From assembly GCA_963835685.1 (NCBI GenBank), contig CAWIGI010000013.1, forward strand, positions 62,001-126,000: 64,000 bases of DNA, written 5' to 3'. Within the stretch, counting starts at the first letter, position 1, and every line of letters begins with the position of its first letter. Below are positions 38,139-46,925 of the stretch, in pieces. Position numbers and translations under genes: made by a program. The notes under the pieces were generated by a model, which made no database searches, was not told the DNA's origin, and worked only from the letters and a program-made list of their open reading frames with translations. Source of the DNA: DATAGF01 sp963835685. GTDB lineage: Bacteria > Actinomycetota > Thermoleophilia > Miltoncostaeales > Miltoncostaeaceae.

Positions 38139-40489
38139 GTCCGGAGCACCTCGGCGTAGAAGGCGGTCAGCGCGCGCGCCTCCGCCTCGAAGCCGAGGCC
38201 GGCCACGAAGGCGTCGCGCCCGGCGCCGCCCATGCGGGCGGCCGCGTCGCCGTCCGAGAGCAGGCGCGCGAGCGCCGCGGCGTGCGCCCGCGCGTCGGCG
38301 GGCGGCACGACCAGGCCGCAGCCGGCGTCGCGCACCATGGCGCCCATCCGCCCGAGGTCGCTGGCCACGACCGGCCGTCCCGCGGCCATCGCCTCCACGA
38401 GCTTCGTCGGCACCGCGCGATCGTAGTTGCCGTGGGGCTGCAGCGGGACCCAGGCGACGCGCGCGGCGGCCAGGAGGGCGGGCACCCGCGAGTGGTCGAC
38501 CGGGCCGACGCTCTCGGCCCCGGCGGGCAGTTCGCCGGGGTCGCCCGGCCCGGCGAGCACGAGGCGCGCCCCCGGCACGCCGACCAGGGGGAAGGCGGCG
38601 CGCATCAGGTCGAGGCCGCGGAGCGGCGCCAGTCCGCCGACGTAGAGCGCGACCGGCGCGTCGGGCATCGGGGCGGGCTCCGGGAACGCCCGGGACCAGG
38701 GCGAGTTGGCCACGCTCACGGCCCGGGCTCCGGCCGCGGCGAAGCGGGCCGCGAGGTCCTCGTTGGCCGTCACGACCCCCGCGAGCCGCCTGGCGGCCGC
38801 CCGCTCCGCCCGCTCGGCGACGAGGGCGACGGGCACGCGCAGGGGGCGCGGCAGCCAGCGCTTGGTGCGGACCGTCTCGCCGAGGTACTCGTGGGCGTCG
38901 TAGACGACCGGACGTCCGCTCCGGCGCGCGAGCCAGATCGCGATCGGCAGGAGCTCGGGGTCGTGAACGTGATAGAGGTCGGCATCGCGGCGGCGGGCCG
39001 CGCGGGCCAGGCGCCACCCGGCCGCCGGGCGCCGGGCGCGCGGGATCGGCTCCCGGGGGGCGCCGACCCACGTCCGCGCGCCGGCCGCCGCCGCCGCGCG
39101 GGCCTCCTTGTGGAAGATGCGCACGTCGCGCGGCCGGTGGACCGCGGTCAGGTGGACGATCCGGCGCCCGGCGAGGGACGCGCCCTCCGGGGCGGCGGCG
39201 GGCGTCCCGGCGGGGCCGAGCTCGGCACCGCGCCGCGCGAGCTCGTCGAGCAGGTCCTCCCAGAGCCGCCCGTACCCCGGCGCGCGGTCGTCCGCCAGGT
39301 AGGTGTTGTGCCACAGCAGCGCCGCCCGCCCGCCGACCCGCCGCACGCGCTCGAGCACGTCCAGGGCGCGCTCGCGCGCGGCCTCGGCGCCCAGGCCGAG
39401 GCGCGAGTCGAGGGTCGTGTCCATCACGGCCAGGGGCAGCAGCGTCAGGCGGGCCGGGCGCTCCTCGCCCACCAGGTAGGGCCGGAACGGGCGCGCGATG
39501 CCCGCGGCGAAGCCCGGCGCCTCGCTGAAGGCCAGGCTCGAGTCGTACCCCACCCCGGCCCGCTCGAGCGCGCGGACGGTCTCGTGGTATCGGAAGCGCA
39601 GGTAGTGGAACCGCACGCCCTCCACCGGGCCGGCCTCGGCTCGGAGGGACGCGAGCTCCGCCGCCAGGGCGGCGGGGTCGTCGGCCGAGGCGAAGGACGC
39701 GTGCAGGGCCACCTCCCCGCCCGCGGCCCGCACCGACGCCGCCAGCGCGGGGCGGCGGCGCTCGTAGACCCGCCGGGGCGTCCCGTCCAGGCGGTGGGCG
39801 TTGCGGCCGATCAGGAAGACCGTCGAGCGCAGCCCCCGCCGCCAGGTCGTCTCGAGCAGGTCGGGGAGGTTGTCCCACGGGTCGGGCCCGGTCAGCGAGG
39901 ACGCGAGGCCCCGCGGCCCCCGCCGCCGCGCGATGCCGGCGAGCCCCTTGGGGGTGCGCCTGCGGAGGCGGTCGATGTCGTGGGTGAGGGCGACGCCCCA
40001 GCCCGTCGGCGGCGGGATGCGCAGGGCGGCGCGCAGCGCGCTCAGATACCCCTCGACGGGCGGGTCGGCCAGGTCGAGCCCGGCGATCCGGCCGAAGGCG
40101 CTGGCCGCGAGCGGCAGGCGCCCGAAGCGGTCGCGCTCGGCGACGCGCAGCTCGTCCCAGCGGGCGAGCAGGTAGAACGCGCTCGCCACCAGGTCGCCCG
40201 GCACCGGCTCGCCCGGCCGGCTCGGCGGGAAGAGCAGCGTCAGCCCGGCGGCGCGGTGCACGGCCGGGCCCGGGAACGCGTCGGGCCCCTCGAAGAAGGC
40301 CTGGGCGGCCGGCTCGGCCGGGATCCAGACGCCGTGCGGCGGGCGCTCGGGCGCGTAGGCGAGGTCGGCCTCGGCCTCCGTCGGGACCATCCGGAGGCCG
40401 AGCGCCTCGGCGAGGGTCTCCAGCACCCACCTGGCCCGCGGGGCGAAGGCCGGACGGCACCCGTCGATGCGCACGCGGAGGTCAGCCAC
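38135..40489 (-). CDS. Fusion of polysaccharide deacetylase-like domain and GT4 glycosyltransferase
   Basis: The 784-residue product has two halves. Residues about 1-430 form a NodB-like carbohydrate esterase module with GVALTHDIDRL (His170, Asp171, Asp173) and a later WHNTYLADDR segment. Residues about 447-784 form a GT4 enzyme starting RRIVHLTAVHRPRDVRIF and ending with GCGLVVPPADA. The joint is in frame with no stop or gap. Such enzymes usually act separately. The deacetylase half has no signal peptide, so it would act in the cytoplasm on a lipid-linked or nucleotide sugar. GTG 40489. Confidence 0.82.
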   Translation of the reverse strand: MADLRVRIDGCRPAFAPRARWVLETLAEALGLRMVPTEAEADLAYAPERPPHGVWIPAEPAAQAFFEGPDAFPGPAVHRAAGLTLLFPPSRPGEPVPGDLVASAFYLLARWDELRVAERDRFGRLPLAASAFGRIAGLDLADPPVEGYLSALRAALRIPPPTGWGVALTHDIDRLRRRTPKGLAGIARRRGPRGLASSLTGPDPWDNLPDLLETTWRRGLRSTVFLIGRNAHRLDGTPRRVYERRRPALAASVRAAGGEVALHASFASADDPAALAAELASLRAEAGPVEGVRFHYLRFRYHETVRALERAGVGYDSSLAFSEAPGFAAGIARPFRPYLVGEERPARLTLLPLAVMDTTLDSRLGLGAEAARERALDVLERVRRVGGRAALLWHNTYLADDRAPGYGRLWEDLLDELARRGAELGPAGTPAAAPEGASLAGRRIVHLTAVHRPRDVRIFHKEARAAAAAGARTWVGAPREPIPRARRPAAGWRLARAARRRDADLYHVHDPELLPIAIWLARRSGRPVVYDAHEYLGETVRTKRWLPRPLRVPVALVAERAERAAARRLAGVVTANEDLAARFAAAGARAVSVANSPWSRAFPEPAPMPDAPVALYVGGLAPLRGLDLMRAAFPLVGVPGARLVLAGPGDPGELPAGAESVGPVDHSRVPALLAAARVAWVPLQPHGNYDRAVPTKLVEAMAAGRPVVASDLGRMGAMVRDAGCGLVVPPADARAHAAALARLLSDGDAAARMGGAGRDAFVAGLGFEAEARALTAFYAEVLRT

Positions 40490-41649
40490 GTCGCACGAGC
40501 CGTCGCGCGAGGCGCTCGTAGAGCGCCAGGGCCGGGCGCGGGTCGCGGGGGTCGAAGACCCCGTCCCGCACGGGCGGCGCCAGCGAGTGCAGGAAGGGGC
40601 GGGCCGACCACTGCCCGCGGGCGATCTCGCCGGCGCTGCCGGCGAGATGGGTCGCGAGGAGGACCCAGCGGCGGCCGTCGCGGTGGCCGGGCGGCCAGAG
40701 GCGGGGCCTTCCCGTGGCGTCGAGCCAGCAGGCCAGCGGGATGTTCACGCCGCAGTCCGTGGCGAGCCCGATCCACAGCCAGGCTCGCGCGTTCACCTCG
40801 ATGAGGTGGTCGCGCCCGTCGCGCGGGTCGCGCTTCACCTCGACCTGGGAGATCCCGTGGTACCCGAGTGCGTCGAGGAGGGCGTCGCAGCGGGCCGCCA
40901 GGTCGGGGTCCCATCGCGACTCGGCCGCCCGCGCCGCGCCGAACCCGACCGGCCACTGGCGCAGCTTTCGCCCGGTGAACACGGCCAGCGCCCGGCCCGC
41001 GGCGTCGCGGTAGCTGCCGTAGGTCCAGAGGTGGGAGTCGTCGCCCGGAATGACCTCGCAGACCTGCGGGTCGTAGGGCGCCGCCAGCTCCCACGCCCGC
41101 CGGAGCGCCTCGGGGTCCGGCGCCTCCAGCAGGTGGGCGCGGAAGCGGTGGCGGAACTCCGGGGCGTTGCGCGGCTTCAGCACCAGCGGGAAGCGCAGGG
41201 CGCGCGTCGCCGCGACGATGTCGCCGTCGTCGCGGGGCGTCACCGTGGCGGGCACCGGGAAGCCGGACGCGCGCGCGACCGCGTGCTGGTGCTCCTTGTC
41301 CATGATCGCGTTGAACGGCCGGCCAGGGGGTCCAGGGGCGGCGGAAGAGCTCCTCCACCTCCGCCTGGCGGGGGCCGAGCGCCGCGATGGCCTCGTCGTG
41401 CGTCGCGAACAGGACCCCGCCCCTCCCGGCTCCGCGTCCAAGCTGCAGCAGGTCGTCGACGAAGCGCTCGGGGTCGGTCAGGGGGTTCGCCGTGGGATGA
41501 GGGGTCGCGTAGCGCGACACCAGCCCGAGCGCCTGCGGGTCGTGGTCGCAGGCGATGACGGGGACCCCCACGCGGCCGAGGCTGCGGACGATGCCGAGGG
41601 CGTTCGGGCCGGACGCCTGCAGCACCACCGCCGGAGGTGGCGCGCTCAC
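40482..41649 (-). pseudogene. ATP-grasp protein, apparent frameshift
   Basis: Second ATP-grasp enzyme of the locus, unrelated in sequence detail to the one at 35288-36292. The N-terminus (VVLQASGPNALGIVRSLGRV) starts at GTG 41649, overlapping the previous stop. Near 41329-41337 the frame must shift by one base; dropping one C from a five-base C run (minus strand) joins ELFRRPWTP to GRPFNAIMDKEHQHAVARAS. The remaining ATP-grasp core has FPLVLKPRNAPEF and LIEVNARAWLWIGLATD. The repaired protein is 388 residues. Substrate unknown; carboxylate-amine ligation is the family chemistry. Confidence 0.8.
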
Positions 41650-42839
41650 CCGGCCAGGTTCTCGTAGATCGCGCTCATCGTGCGGGCGTTCGCCTCCCAG
41701 GTGTACTCGCCGCGCCCGATGCGCAGGGCCTCCTGGCCCATCTGCGCCGCGAGGCCGGGCTCGTCCAGCACCCGGCCGAGGGCCCCGGCGAGGGCGTCCG
41801 GGTCGGACGGCGGAACGAGGAGCCCGGTGCGGCCATCGCGGACGATCTCGGGGGTCCCGTCGACCGCGGTCGCCACGACCGGCCGGCCCACGTTCATCGC
41901 CTCGCAGATCACCGTCGGCAGCCCCTCGCTCAGGGAGGGAAGGACCACGAGGTCGCCCGCCGCCATCCACCAGCCGACCTCGTCGTGCGCGACCTTGCCG
42001 ACGAACCGGATCCGGTCGCCGACGCCCAGCTGCGCGGCGCGGCGCTCGAGCGCCGGCTGCTCCTCGCCGATCCCGGCGGCCACCAGCAGCGGCGCTCCCG
42101 CGGGGCGGCGCGCGAGCAGCCCCATGGCGTCCACGAGGGTGTCCACCCCCTTGCGCGGCACGAGCTTGCCGACGTAGCTGACGATGGGCCCGTCGTCCGG
42201 CAGTCCCAGGCGGGCGCGGGCCTCGGACGCGGTCCGCGGCGCGAAGACGCGCGTGTCGGCGCCGTTCGGAACCACCCGGACGGGCCGTCGCGGACGGGCC
42301 AGCGCCGCGGCCGCGTCGCCGATCGCGGCGCTCACGGCGCACACCTGGTCGATGGCCTCCACCGCCGACGCCACTCGGGCGCGGCTGCGCGGGCCCCGGG
42401 CGGGCACGTCCAGCACGTCGGCGCGGTGCGCCGTGGCGACGACCGGGACTCCCAGGCCGGCGCCCATCTGGGCCGCGGCCCAGCCGTCCGGCACCAGCAT
42501 GTGGGCGTGGATGACGTCGAACGGCCAGCGCTCGTGCACCCGGCGCAGAGGGCGGGCGATCGCCCACAGCGTGGCGTCCGCGTTGCGGTGGCCGAGACGC
42601 GCGCCCGGCAGGGAGAGCATCCGGGGGTAGAGCACCGGCACCCCGTCCACCACGCCGGCGCCCGGCACCTCGCGGTAGGCGCTCCACCGCGCCGCCAGCG
42701 GCGGCGCCCACCCCTTGGGCGAGACCACTCGCACGTCGTGGCCGAGCTTGGCGAGCGCCCGCACCTGCTCGTGCACGAAGATCCCGGCCGTCCGGTTGAC
42801 GGCGCTGGGGTACATGTGGCTCAGCATCAGGACCCTCAC
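41646..42839 (-). CDS. GT4 glycosyltransferase
   Basis: The 397-residue product has the GT-B fold with N-terminal VRVLMLSHMYPSAVNRTAGI, HAHMLVPDGW and a C-terminal donor site with VPRKGVDTLVDAM, PSLSEGLPTVICEAM and VDGTPEIVRDG. It has no signal peptide or membrane span. It is flanked by overlapping genes on both sides (GTGA at 42836-42839 and at 41646-41649). Donor and acceptor are unknown; it is likely one step in building the locus repeat unit. Confidence 0.88.
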   Translation of the reverse strand: MRVLMLSHMYPSAVNRTAGIFVHEQVRALAKLGHDVRVVSPKGWAPPLAARWSAYREVPGAGVVDGVPVLYPRMLSLPGARLGHRNADATLWAIARPLRRVHERWPFDVIHAHMLVPDGWAAAQMGAGLGVPVVATAHRADVLDVPARGPRSRARVASAVEAIDQVCAVSAAIGDAAAALARPRRPVRVVPNGADTRVFAPRTASEARARLGLPDDGPIVSYVGKLVPRKGVDTLVDAMGLLARRPAGAPLLVAAGIGEEQPALERRAAQLGVGDRIRFVGKVAHDEVGWWMAAGDLVVLPSLSEGLPTVICEAMNVGRPVVATAVDGTPEIVRDGRTGLLVPPSDPDALAGALGRVLDEPGLAAQMGQEALRIGRGEYTWEANARTMSAIYENLAG

Positions 42840-44302
42840 CGCGGGCCCTCCTTCGCGGGCTCCCTCCGCCACAGCACCAGGGCGCCCATCCCGAGGCCGA
42901 ACATGATCCACATCGGCGCGAAGTGGATCGCCGTCGAGGGGCCGATGCTCCCGACGATCCAGCCGATCAGCGCGAGGGCGCCGGCGAGCGCCATGTAGCG
43001 CACCAGGGGGTCGCCCGAGCCCCGCGCGGCGCGCACCTGCCCGCGCAGGAGCGTCAGGTAGAAGAGCAGGTAGAGCGCGAAGCCCACGATTCCGCCGTTG
43101 ACGAGCACCTCCAGCCACCAGTTGTGCAGGTTGGCCACGCCGGGGAAGTTCGCCAGGCTGCGGACCTCGGTCTCGGCGTTGCCCGCGCCGACGCCGAGCC
43201 CGTCGGTCTCGGCGACGAGCCCCAGCCCGTCGCTCAGCAGCGACGAGCGCACGCCCCCGGACCCCTGCTGGCTGTCGAGCTGCTCCGCGAGGAGGCCGAA
43301 GTCGAACTTGGTGACCGTCCGCTCGTCGAGGTTCACGGGCCCGCTCCCGAGCAGCGCTGGCACGACCAGCAGGACGGCCAGCCCCGCCACGGCCCCGGCC
43401 ACGAGCAGGCGCCCCCGTGCGCGCCGGTCGCTCCCGACGAGCACGAGCAGCCCGAGGAGGACGAGGGCGGCCGCGACGAGGCCTGACTTGCTCCCGGTGG
43501 CGAGGATGAAGAGGAGGGCGACGGCGCCGCCGGCGAAGCCGAGGATCCTCAGGCGGACGTCGCGGAACACGATGGGCAGCGTCGCCAGGTAGGGGAGGCT
43601 CAGGCTGAGAAAGGTCGCGAAGTTGTTCTGGTTGCCGAACAGCGAGCCGACGCCGATGAGGCCCACCGTGCCCTCGCGGCCCTGGCGGAAGGTCGGCAGG
43701 TGGAGCCCCGTGACCACCTCGGCGACGGCGATCAGGCAGGCCAGCACGAAGACGCCGAAGAGGGTCCACAGCAGGACCACCGCCCGTCGCCGGCTGCGGC
43801 ACAGGAGGGCGATCGCGATCGCCAGCCCGCCCATCATCGCCATGAACAGCGTCCAGCGCAGGGCCGCGACCGAGTCGTCCGCCCAGCCGATCGACAGCGC
43901 CGTCCAGCCCAGCCAGACCGCCAGCAGCCCGGCCGGGCGCGGGAGGCCGGCGGGGAGCGTCAGGCGGCCGTCCATCAGCAGATAGCCGACGAGCCCCAGC
44001 CCGAGCAGGACGATCAGCAGCCGGAAGAGGAAGAGCCACGGCGCCGGCGGGGCGGCCAGGTTGGGCCCCGCGATCGCCGCGGCGGCCGTCAGCACGACGA
44101 GGACGGGCGCGAGGCGCGCGACCGGGACGTTGCGGATCAGGGTGGCGATGAGCAGCACCACGGCGAGGGCGAGGCCGGCCAGGGGCTGCCACACCGCGAC
44201 CGCGCCCGCGGCGACGGCGCCGATCGCGACCGCGATCACCGCCGGGCTGGGTGACGGGCTCGGCCGCGCAGCCGCCGGCCGGGCGGGGGCGTCCGTCGTC
44301 AT
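42836..44302 (-). CDS. O-antigen ligase/polymerase-like membrane protein 1
   Basis: The 488-residue product has 11-12 predicted membrane spans and a large extracellular loop near 330-390, with the segment LHNWWLEVLVNGGIVGFAL typical of the WaaL/Wzy family. It would polymerise repeat units or transfer the polymer to an acceptor outside the membrane. ATG at 44302 overlaps the stop of the GT4 gene (ATGA). A second protein of this family is encoded two genes upstream (45375-46925). Confidence 0.83.
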   Translation of the reverse strand: MTTDAPARPAAARPSPSPSPAVIAVAIGAVAAGAVAVWQPLAGLALAVVLLIATLIRNVPVARLAPVLVVLTAAAAIAGPNLAAPPAPWLFLFRLLIVLLGLGLVGYLLMDGRLTLPAGLPRPAGLLAVWLGWTALSIGWADDSVAALRWTLFMAMMGGLAIAIALLCRSRRRAVVLLWTLFGVFVLACLIAVAEVVTGLHLPTFRQGREGTVGLIGVGSLFGNQNNFATFLSLSLPYLATLPIVFRDVRLRILGFAGGAVALLFILATGSKSGLVAAALVLLGLLVLVGSDRRARGRLLVAGAVAGLAVLLVVPALLGSGPVNLDERTVTKFDFGLLAEQLDSQQGSGGVRSSLLSDGLGLVAETDGLGVGAGNAETEVRSLANFPGVANLHNWWLEVLVNGGIVGFALYLLFYLTLLRGQVRAARGSGDPLVRYMALAGALALIGWIVGSIGPSTAIHFAPMWIMFGLGMGALVLWRREPAKEGPR

Positions 44303-45378
44303 CGACCGGGCAGCGTAGCGCGCAGGATGGCCGCGACGCGGCCGGCCTGGCGCTTCAGGGAGTGGGGCTCGGCCGCCCGCCGGCAGTCCTCGGGCGAGGG
44401 GGGATCGTCGAGCAGGGAGAGGAGCGCGCCGCCGATCGCCACCGGGTCCAGCGGGTCGATGATCCGCCCCGGCCCGCCGTCGGGCACGATCTCGCGAGCG
44501 CCCCCCACGCGCGTGGCCACCACGGGCCGCCCGCTGGCGAGCGCCTCGAGGGCCGCGATGCCCAGCGGCTCGATCCGGCTCACGATGGCGAGCGCGTCGC
44601 TCGCGGCCAGCCAGTCGCCGACCTGGGCGTGAGGGACGACCCCCGGGCGCACGACGGCCCCGTCCACGCCCAGCCGCCGGGCCCCCGCGTCGACGGCCCC
44701 CGCGAGCGGCCCGTCGCCGACGAGCGCGAGACGGGTGTCGGGCCGTCGCGCGCGGACGCGCGCGAAGGCCTGGAGCAGCACGAGCGGATTCTTCCGTTCG
44801 GTCAGGCCGCCGACCGCGGCCACGAGGGGTCCGTCCGCCGGAAGCCCGAGCCTGGCCCGCGCCGCGCCGCGATCGGCCGGCGCGAAGCGGTCGAGATCCA
44901 CGCCCATGTTGACGACGTGCAGCGGCGGCAGCGCGATGCCGGAGGCGCGCAGCTCGTCTGCGAGGTACTCGCTCACGGCGATGACGGCCCCCGCCCGCCG
45001 CAGGGCCGCAGCCGTCCCGCGCCGGGCCGACCAGCGCTCGAGGTTGCGCACGTCCTGGCCGTGGGCGGTGACGACGAAGGGGATGCCCGCGGCCCGCGCC
45101 GCCTGCGCCGCCAGGGCGCCGGTCGGGAAGAGGAAATGCGCGTAGATCACGTCGGCACGCCGCGCCGCGCCCATCGCCCCCCGCGCCAGCCGCGCGTACT
45201 TGGCCGGCGTCCGCAGGGGCCCCGAGGCGCGGCTGTCGATGGCCGCGACCTCGACGCTGAGCCCCTCCGCCCGCAGCGCGTCGCACATGTCGGCGACGAA
45301 CGCGCCGTAGTCCGGGTCCCGGGGCCCCGGCCACATGTTGCTGAGGCACAGGACCCGCACGGGCCCCGCCGCGCTCAC
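44299..45378 (-). CDS. GT4 glycosyltransferase
   Basis: The 359-residue product begins VSAAGPVRVLCLSNMWPGPR and contains YAHFLFPTGALAAQAA, a donor-site loop GGLTERKNPLVLLQAF and EPLGIAALEALASGRPVVAT. The acidic pair for nucleotide-sugar binding (RIEPLGIAALEA) is present. It is cytoplasmic, with overlapping stop/start junctions on both sides. It sits between the two ligase-like membrane proteins. Specificity unknown. Confidence 0.87.
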   Translation of the reverse strand: MSAAGPVRVLCLSNMWPGPRDPDYGAFVADMCDALRAEGLSVEVAAIDSRASGPLRTPAKYARLARGAMGAARRADVIYAHFLFPTGALAAQAARAAGIPFVVTAHGQDVRNLERWSARRGTAAALRRAGAVIAVSEYLADELRASGIALPPLHVVNMGVDLDRFAPADRGAARARLGLPADGPLVAAVGGLTERKNPLVLLQAFARVRARRPDTRLALVGDGPLAGAVDAGARRLGVDGAVVRPGVVPHAQVGDWLAASDALAIVSRIEPLGIAALEALASGRPVVATRVGGAREIVPDGGPGRIIDPLDPVAIGGALLSLLDDPPSPEDCRRAAEPHSLKRQAGRVAAILRATLPGR

Positions 45379-46925
45379 GAGACGGGGACGGGCTCGGGCC
45401 TCACCGGCTGCGGCGCGGTCACGGTGACGGGCCGGGTCCCGGCCAGGGCGACCCCCGCACCGGCGATGACCCACGTGAACGGGTCCTCGAACAGGGCCGC
45501 GTAGAGCAGGCTGTGGATGAGGATCCCCGCGAGCATGGCGCCGAGGGCCCATCGGGCCCAGCCGACCTCGCCCTCCTCTCGCGACCCCCGCACGACCGCC
45601 CACCCCGCGCCCGCGATCAGGGCCAGGAAGAGGGCCGATCCCACGATCCCGGTCTCGCTGAGCACGGTGATGGGCGCGTTGTGGGAGACGATGACCCGCA
45701 CCCGCCGCTGCTCCAGGGGCGTCAGGGTCTCCTCGAAGCGGCTCTCGAAGCCGCCGAGGCCGATGCCGGTGACGGGCTCCTCGCGCCAGATGTCGAGCCC
45801 GCCCTCCATCAGGTCGAAGCGCCCCTCGCTGACCCGCTCCAGCCGGTCGGCGTCGGTGACCGCCCGGCGGACGTTGCCGCTCGCCGCGACCGCCGCTCCT
45901 CCGAGCACGATCAGCAGCGCGGCGCCGCCGATCGCCGCGCGCAGCGGCCCCACCGCGCGGACCGCGAGGATCACGAGGCCCACCATCAGCATCAGGGCGC
46001 TGGACCGCGAGAAGGTGACGACCAGCCCGGCGGCCATGACGGCGACGGCCGCCCCCAGCGCGGCCAGCTCGCCCGGCCGCCGGCGCACCCACGCCAGGGC
46101 GAGGGCGGCGAGGATGCCGATCGCCAGGTAGCGGCCGAGGATGTTGGGGTCGTAGAAGATCCCGTTGACGCGGAAGAAGCGGCTGTAGACGTTGGCCTGC
46201 TGGAGGGTTTCGTTCCACCAGATCTCCTGCGCCGCGTACTGCCAGAGGCCGACCCCCGCCGCGATGACCCCGCCGGCGATCGTGGTGACCGCCAGGGCCG
46301 CGAGCGCGCGGGCGCGCGGCCACCAGGCCACCACCAGCAGGTACAAGATCGTGAAGGGGATGAAGAAGAAGCCCGCCTTGACCGCGGCCTCCTCTGGGTC
46401 GTCGCTCCACAGCGACGACACCAGGAAGTACGCGGCGAGCGCCGCGAGGGGGATGTTCAGGGCCGCCGGCCCCTCCGGTGCCGGCCGGTCGAGGCGGCCG
46501 CGGATCCGCCCCCAGGCGAAGGCGGCCAGCCCAAGCAGGATCACGCCGTAGAGGGGCACGAGGAGGTTGGCCTCCTGGCTGCCGAAGGACACGGGAGTGC
46601 GGATCGGCAGGGCGATCCCGAGCAGCACGAACCAGACCGTGGGCCGCGCGAGGACGATGCGGACGCCGACGACGGCGAGCGCGATCGCGGCGATCAGGAC
46701 GGCGGGCGCCCCGGCGGCGACGAGGGGCGACGCCAGGCGGTCGAGCCCGTCGCGGGCGTCCTCCTCCGGCACGAGCGTGCCCAGCACGACCGCCCACGAC
46801 GCGAGCAGCACGGCCATCGCGGCGGCGCGCTGCGCCTCGCTGCGCAGGCGCGGCAGCGGCAGCAGGAGCGCGATCACGGCGACGGCCGCCGCGATCGTCG
46901 CAACGTCGCGGACGGCGTCGGTCAC
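45375..46925 (-). CDS. O-antigen ligase/polymerase-like membrane protein 2
   Basis: The 516-residue product has about 12 predicted spans and the O-antigen ligase pattern: GIFYDPNILGRYLAIGIL, VVTFSRSSALMLMVGL, a periplasmic segment with GIGLGGFESRF, and SHNAPITVLSETGIVGSAL. GTG at 46925 overlaps the previous gene. Its sequence differs from the other family member in the locus, so the two probably have separate jobs, for example polymerisation (Wzy) and ligation (WaaL). Confidence 0.85.
   Translation of the reverse strand: MTDAVRDVATIAAAVAVIALLLPLPRLRSEAQRAAAMAVLLASWAVVLGTLVPEEDARDGLDRLASPLVAAGAPAVLIAAIALAVVGVRIVLARPTVWFVLLGIALPIRTPVSFGSQEANLLVPLYGVILLGLAAFAWGRIRGRLDRPAPEGPAALNIPLAALAAYFLVSSLWSDDPEEAAVKAGFFFIPFTILYLLVVAWWPRARALAALAVTTIAGGVIAAGVGLWQYAAQEIWWNETLQQANVYSRFFRVNGIFYDPNILGRYLAIGILAALALAWVRRRPGELAALGAAVAVMAAGLVVTFSRSSALMLMVGLVILAVRAVGPLRAAIGGAALLIVLGGAAVAASGNVRRAVTDADRLERVSEGRFDLMEGGLDIWREEPVTGIGLGGFESRFEETLTPLEQRRVRVIVSHNAPITVLSETGIVGSALFLALIAGAGWAVVRGSREEGEVGWARWALGAMLAGILIHSLLYAALFEDPFTWVIAGAGVALAGTRPVTVTAPQPVRPEPVPVS

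Noticed and set aside
42836..45349. Reading the first ligase-like protein as an 837-residue protein
   Set aside because: The extra N-terminal part is an out-of-frame copy of the GT4 gene; ATG 44302 overlaps the GT4 stop and starts a normal membrane protein.
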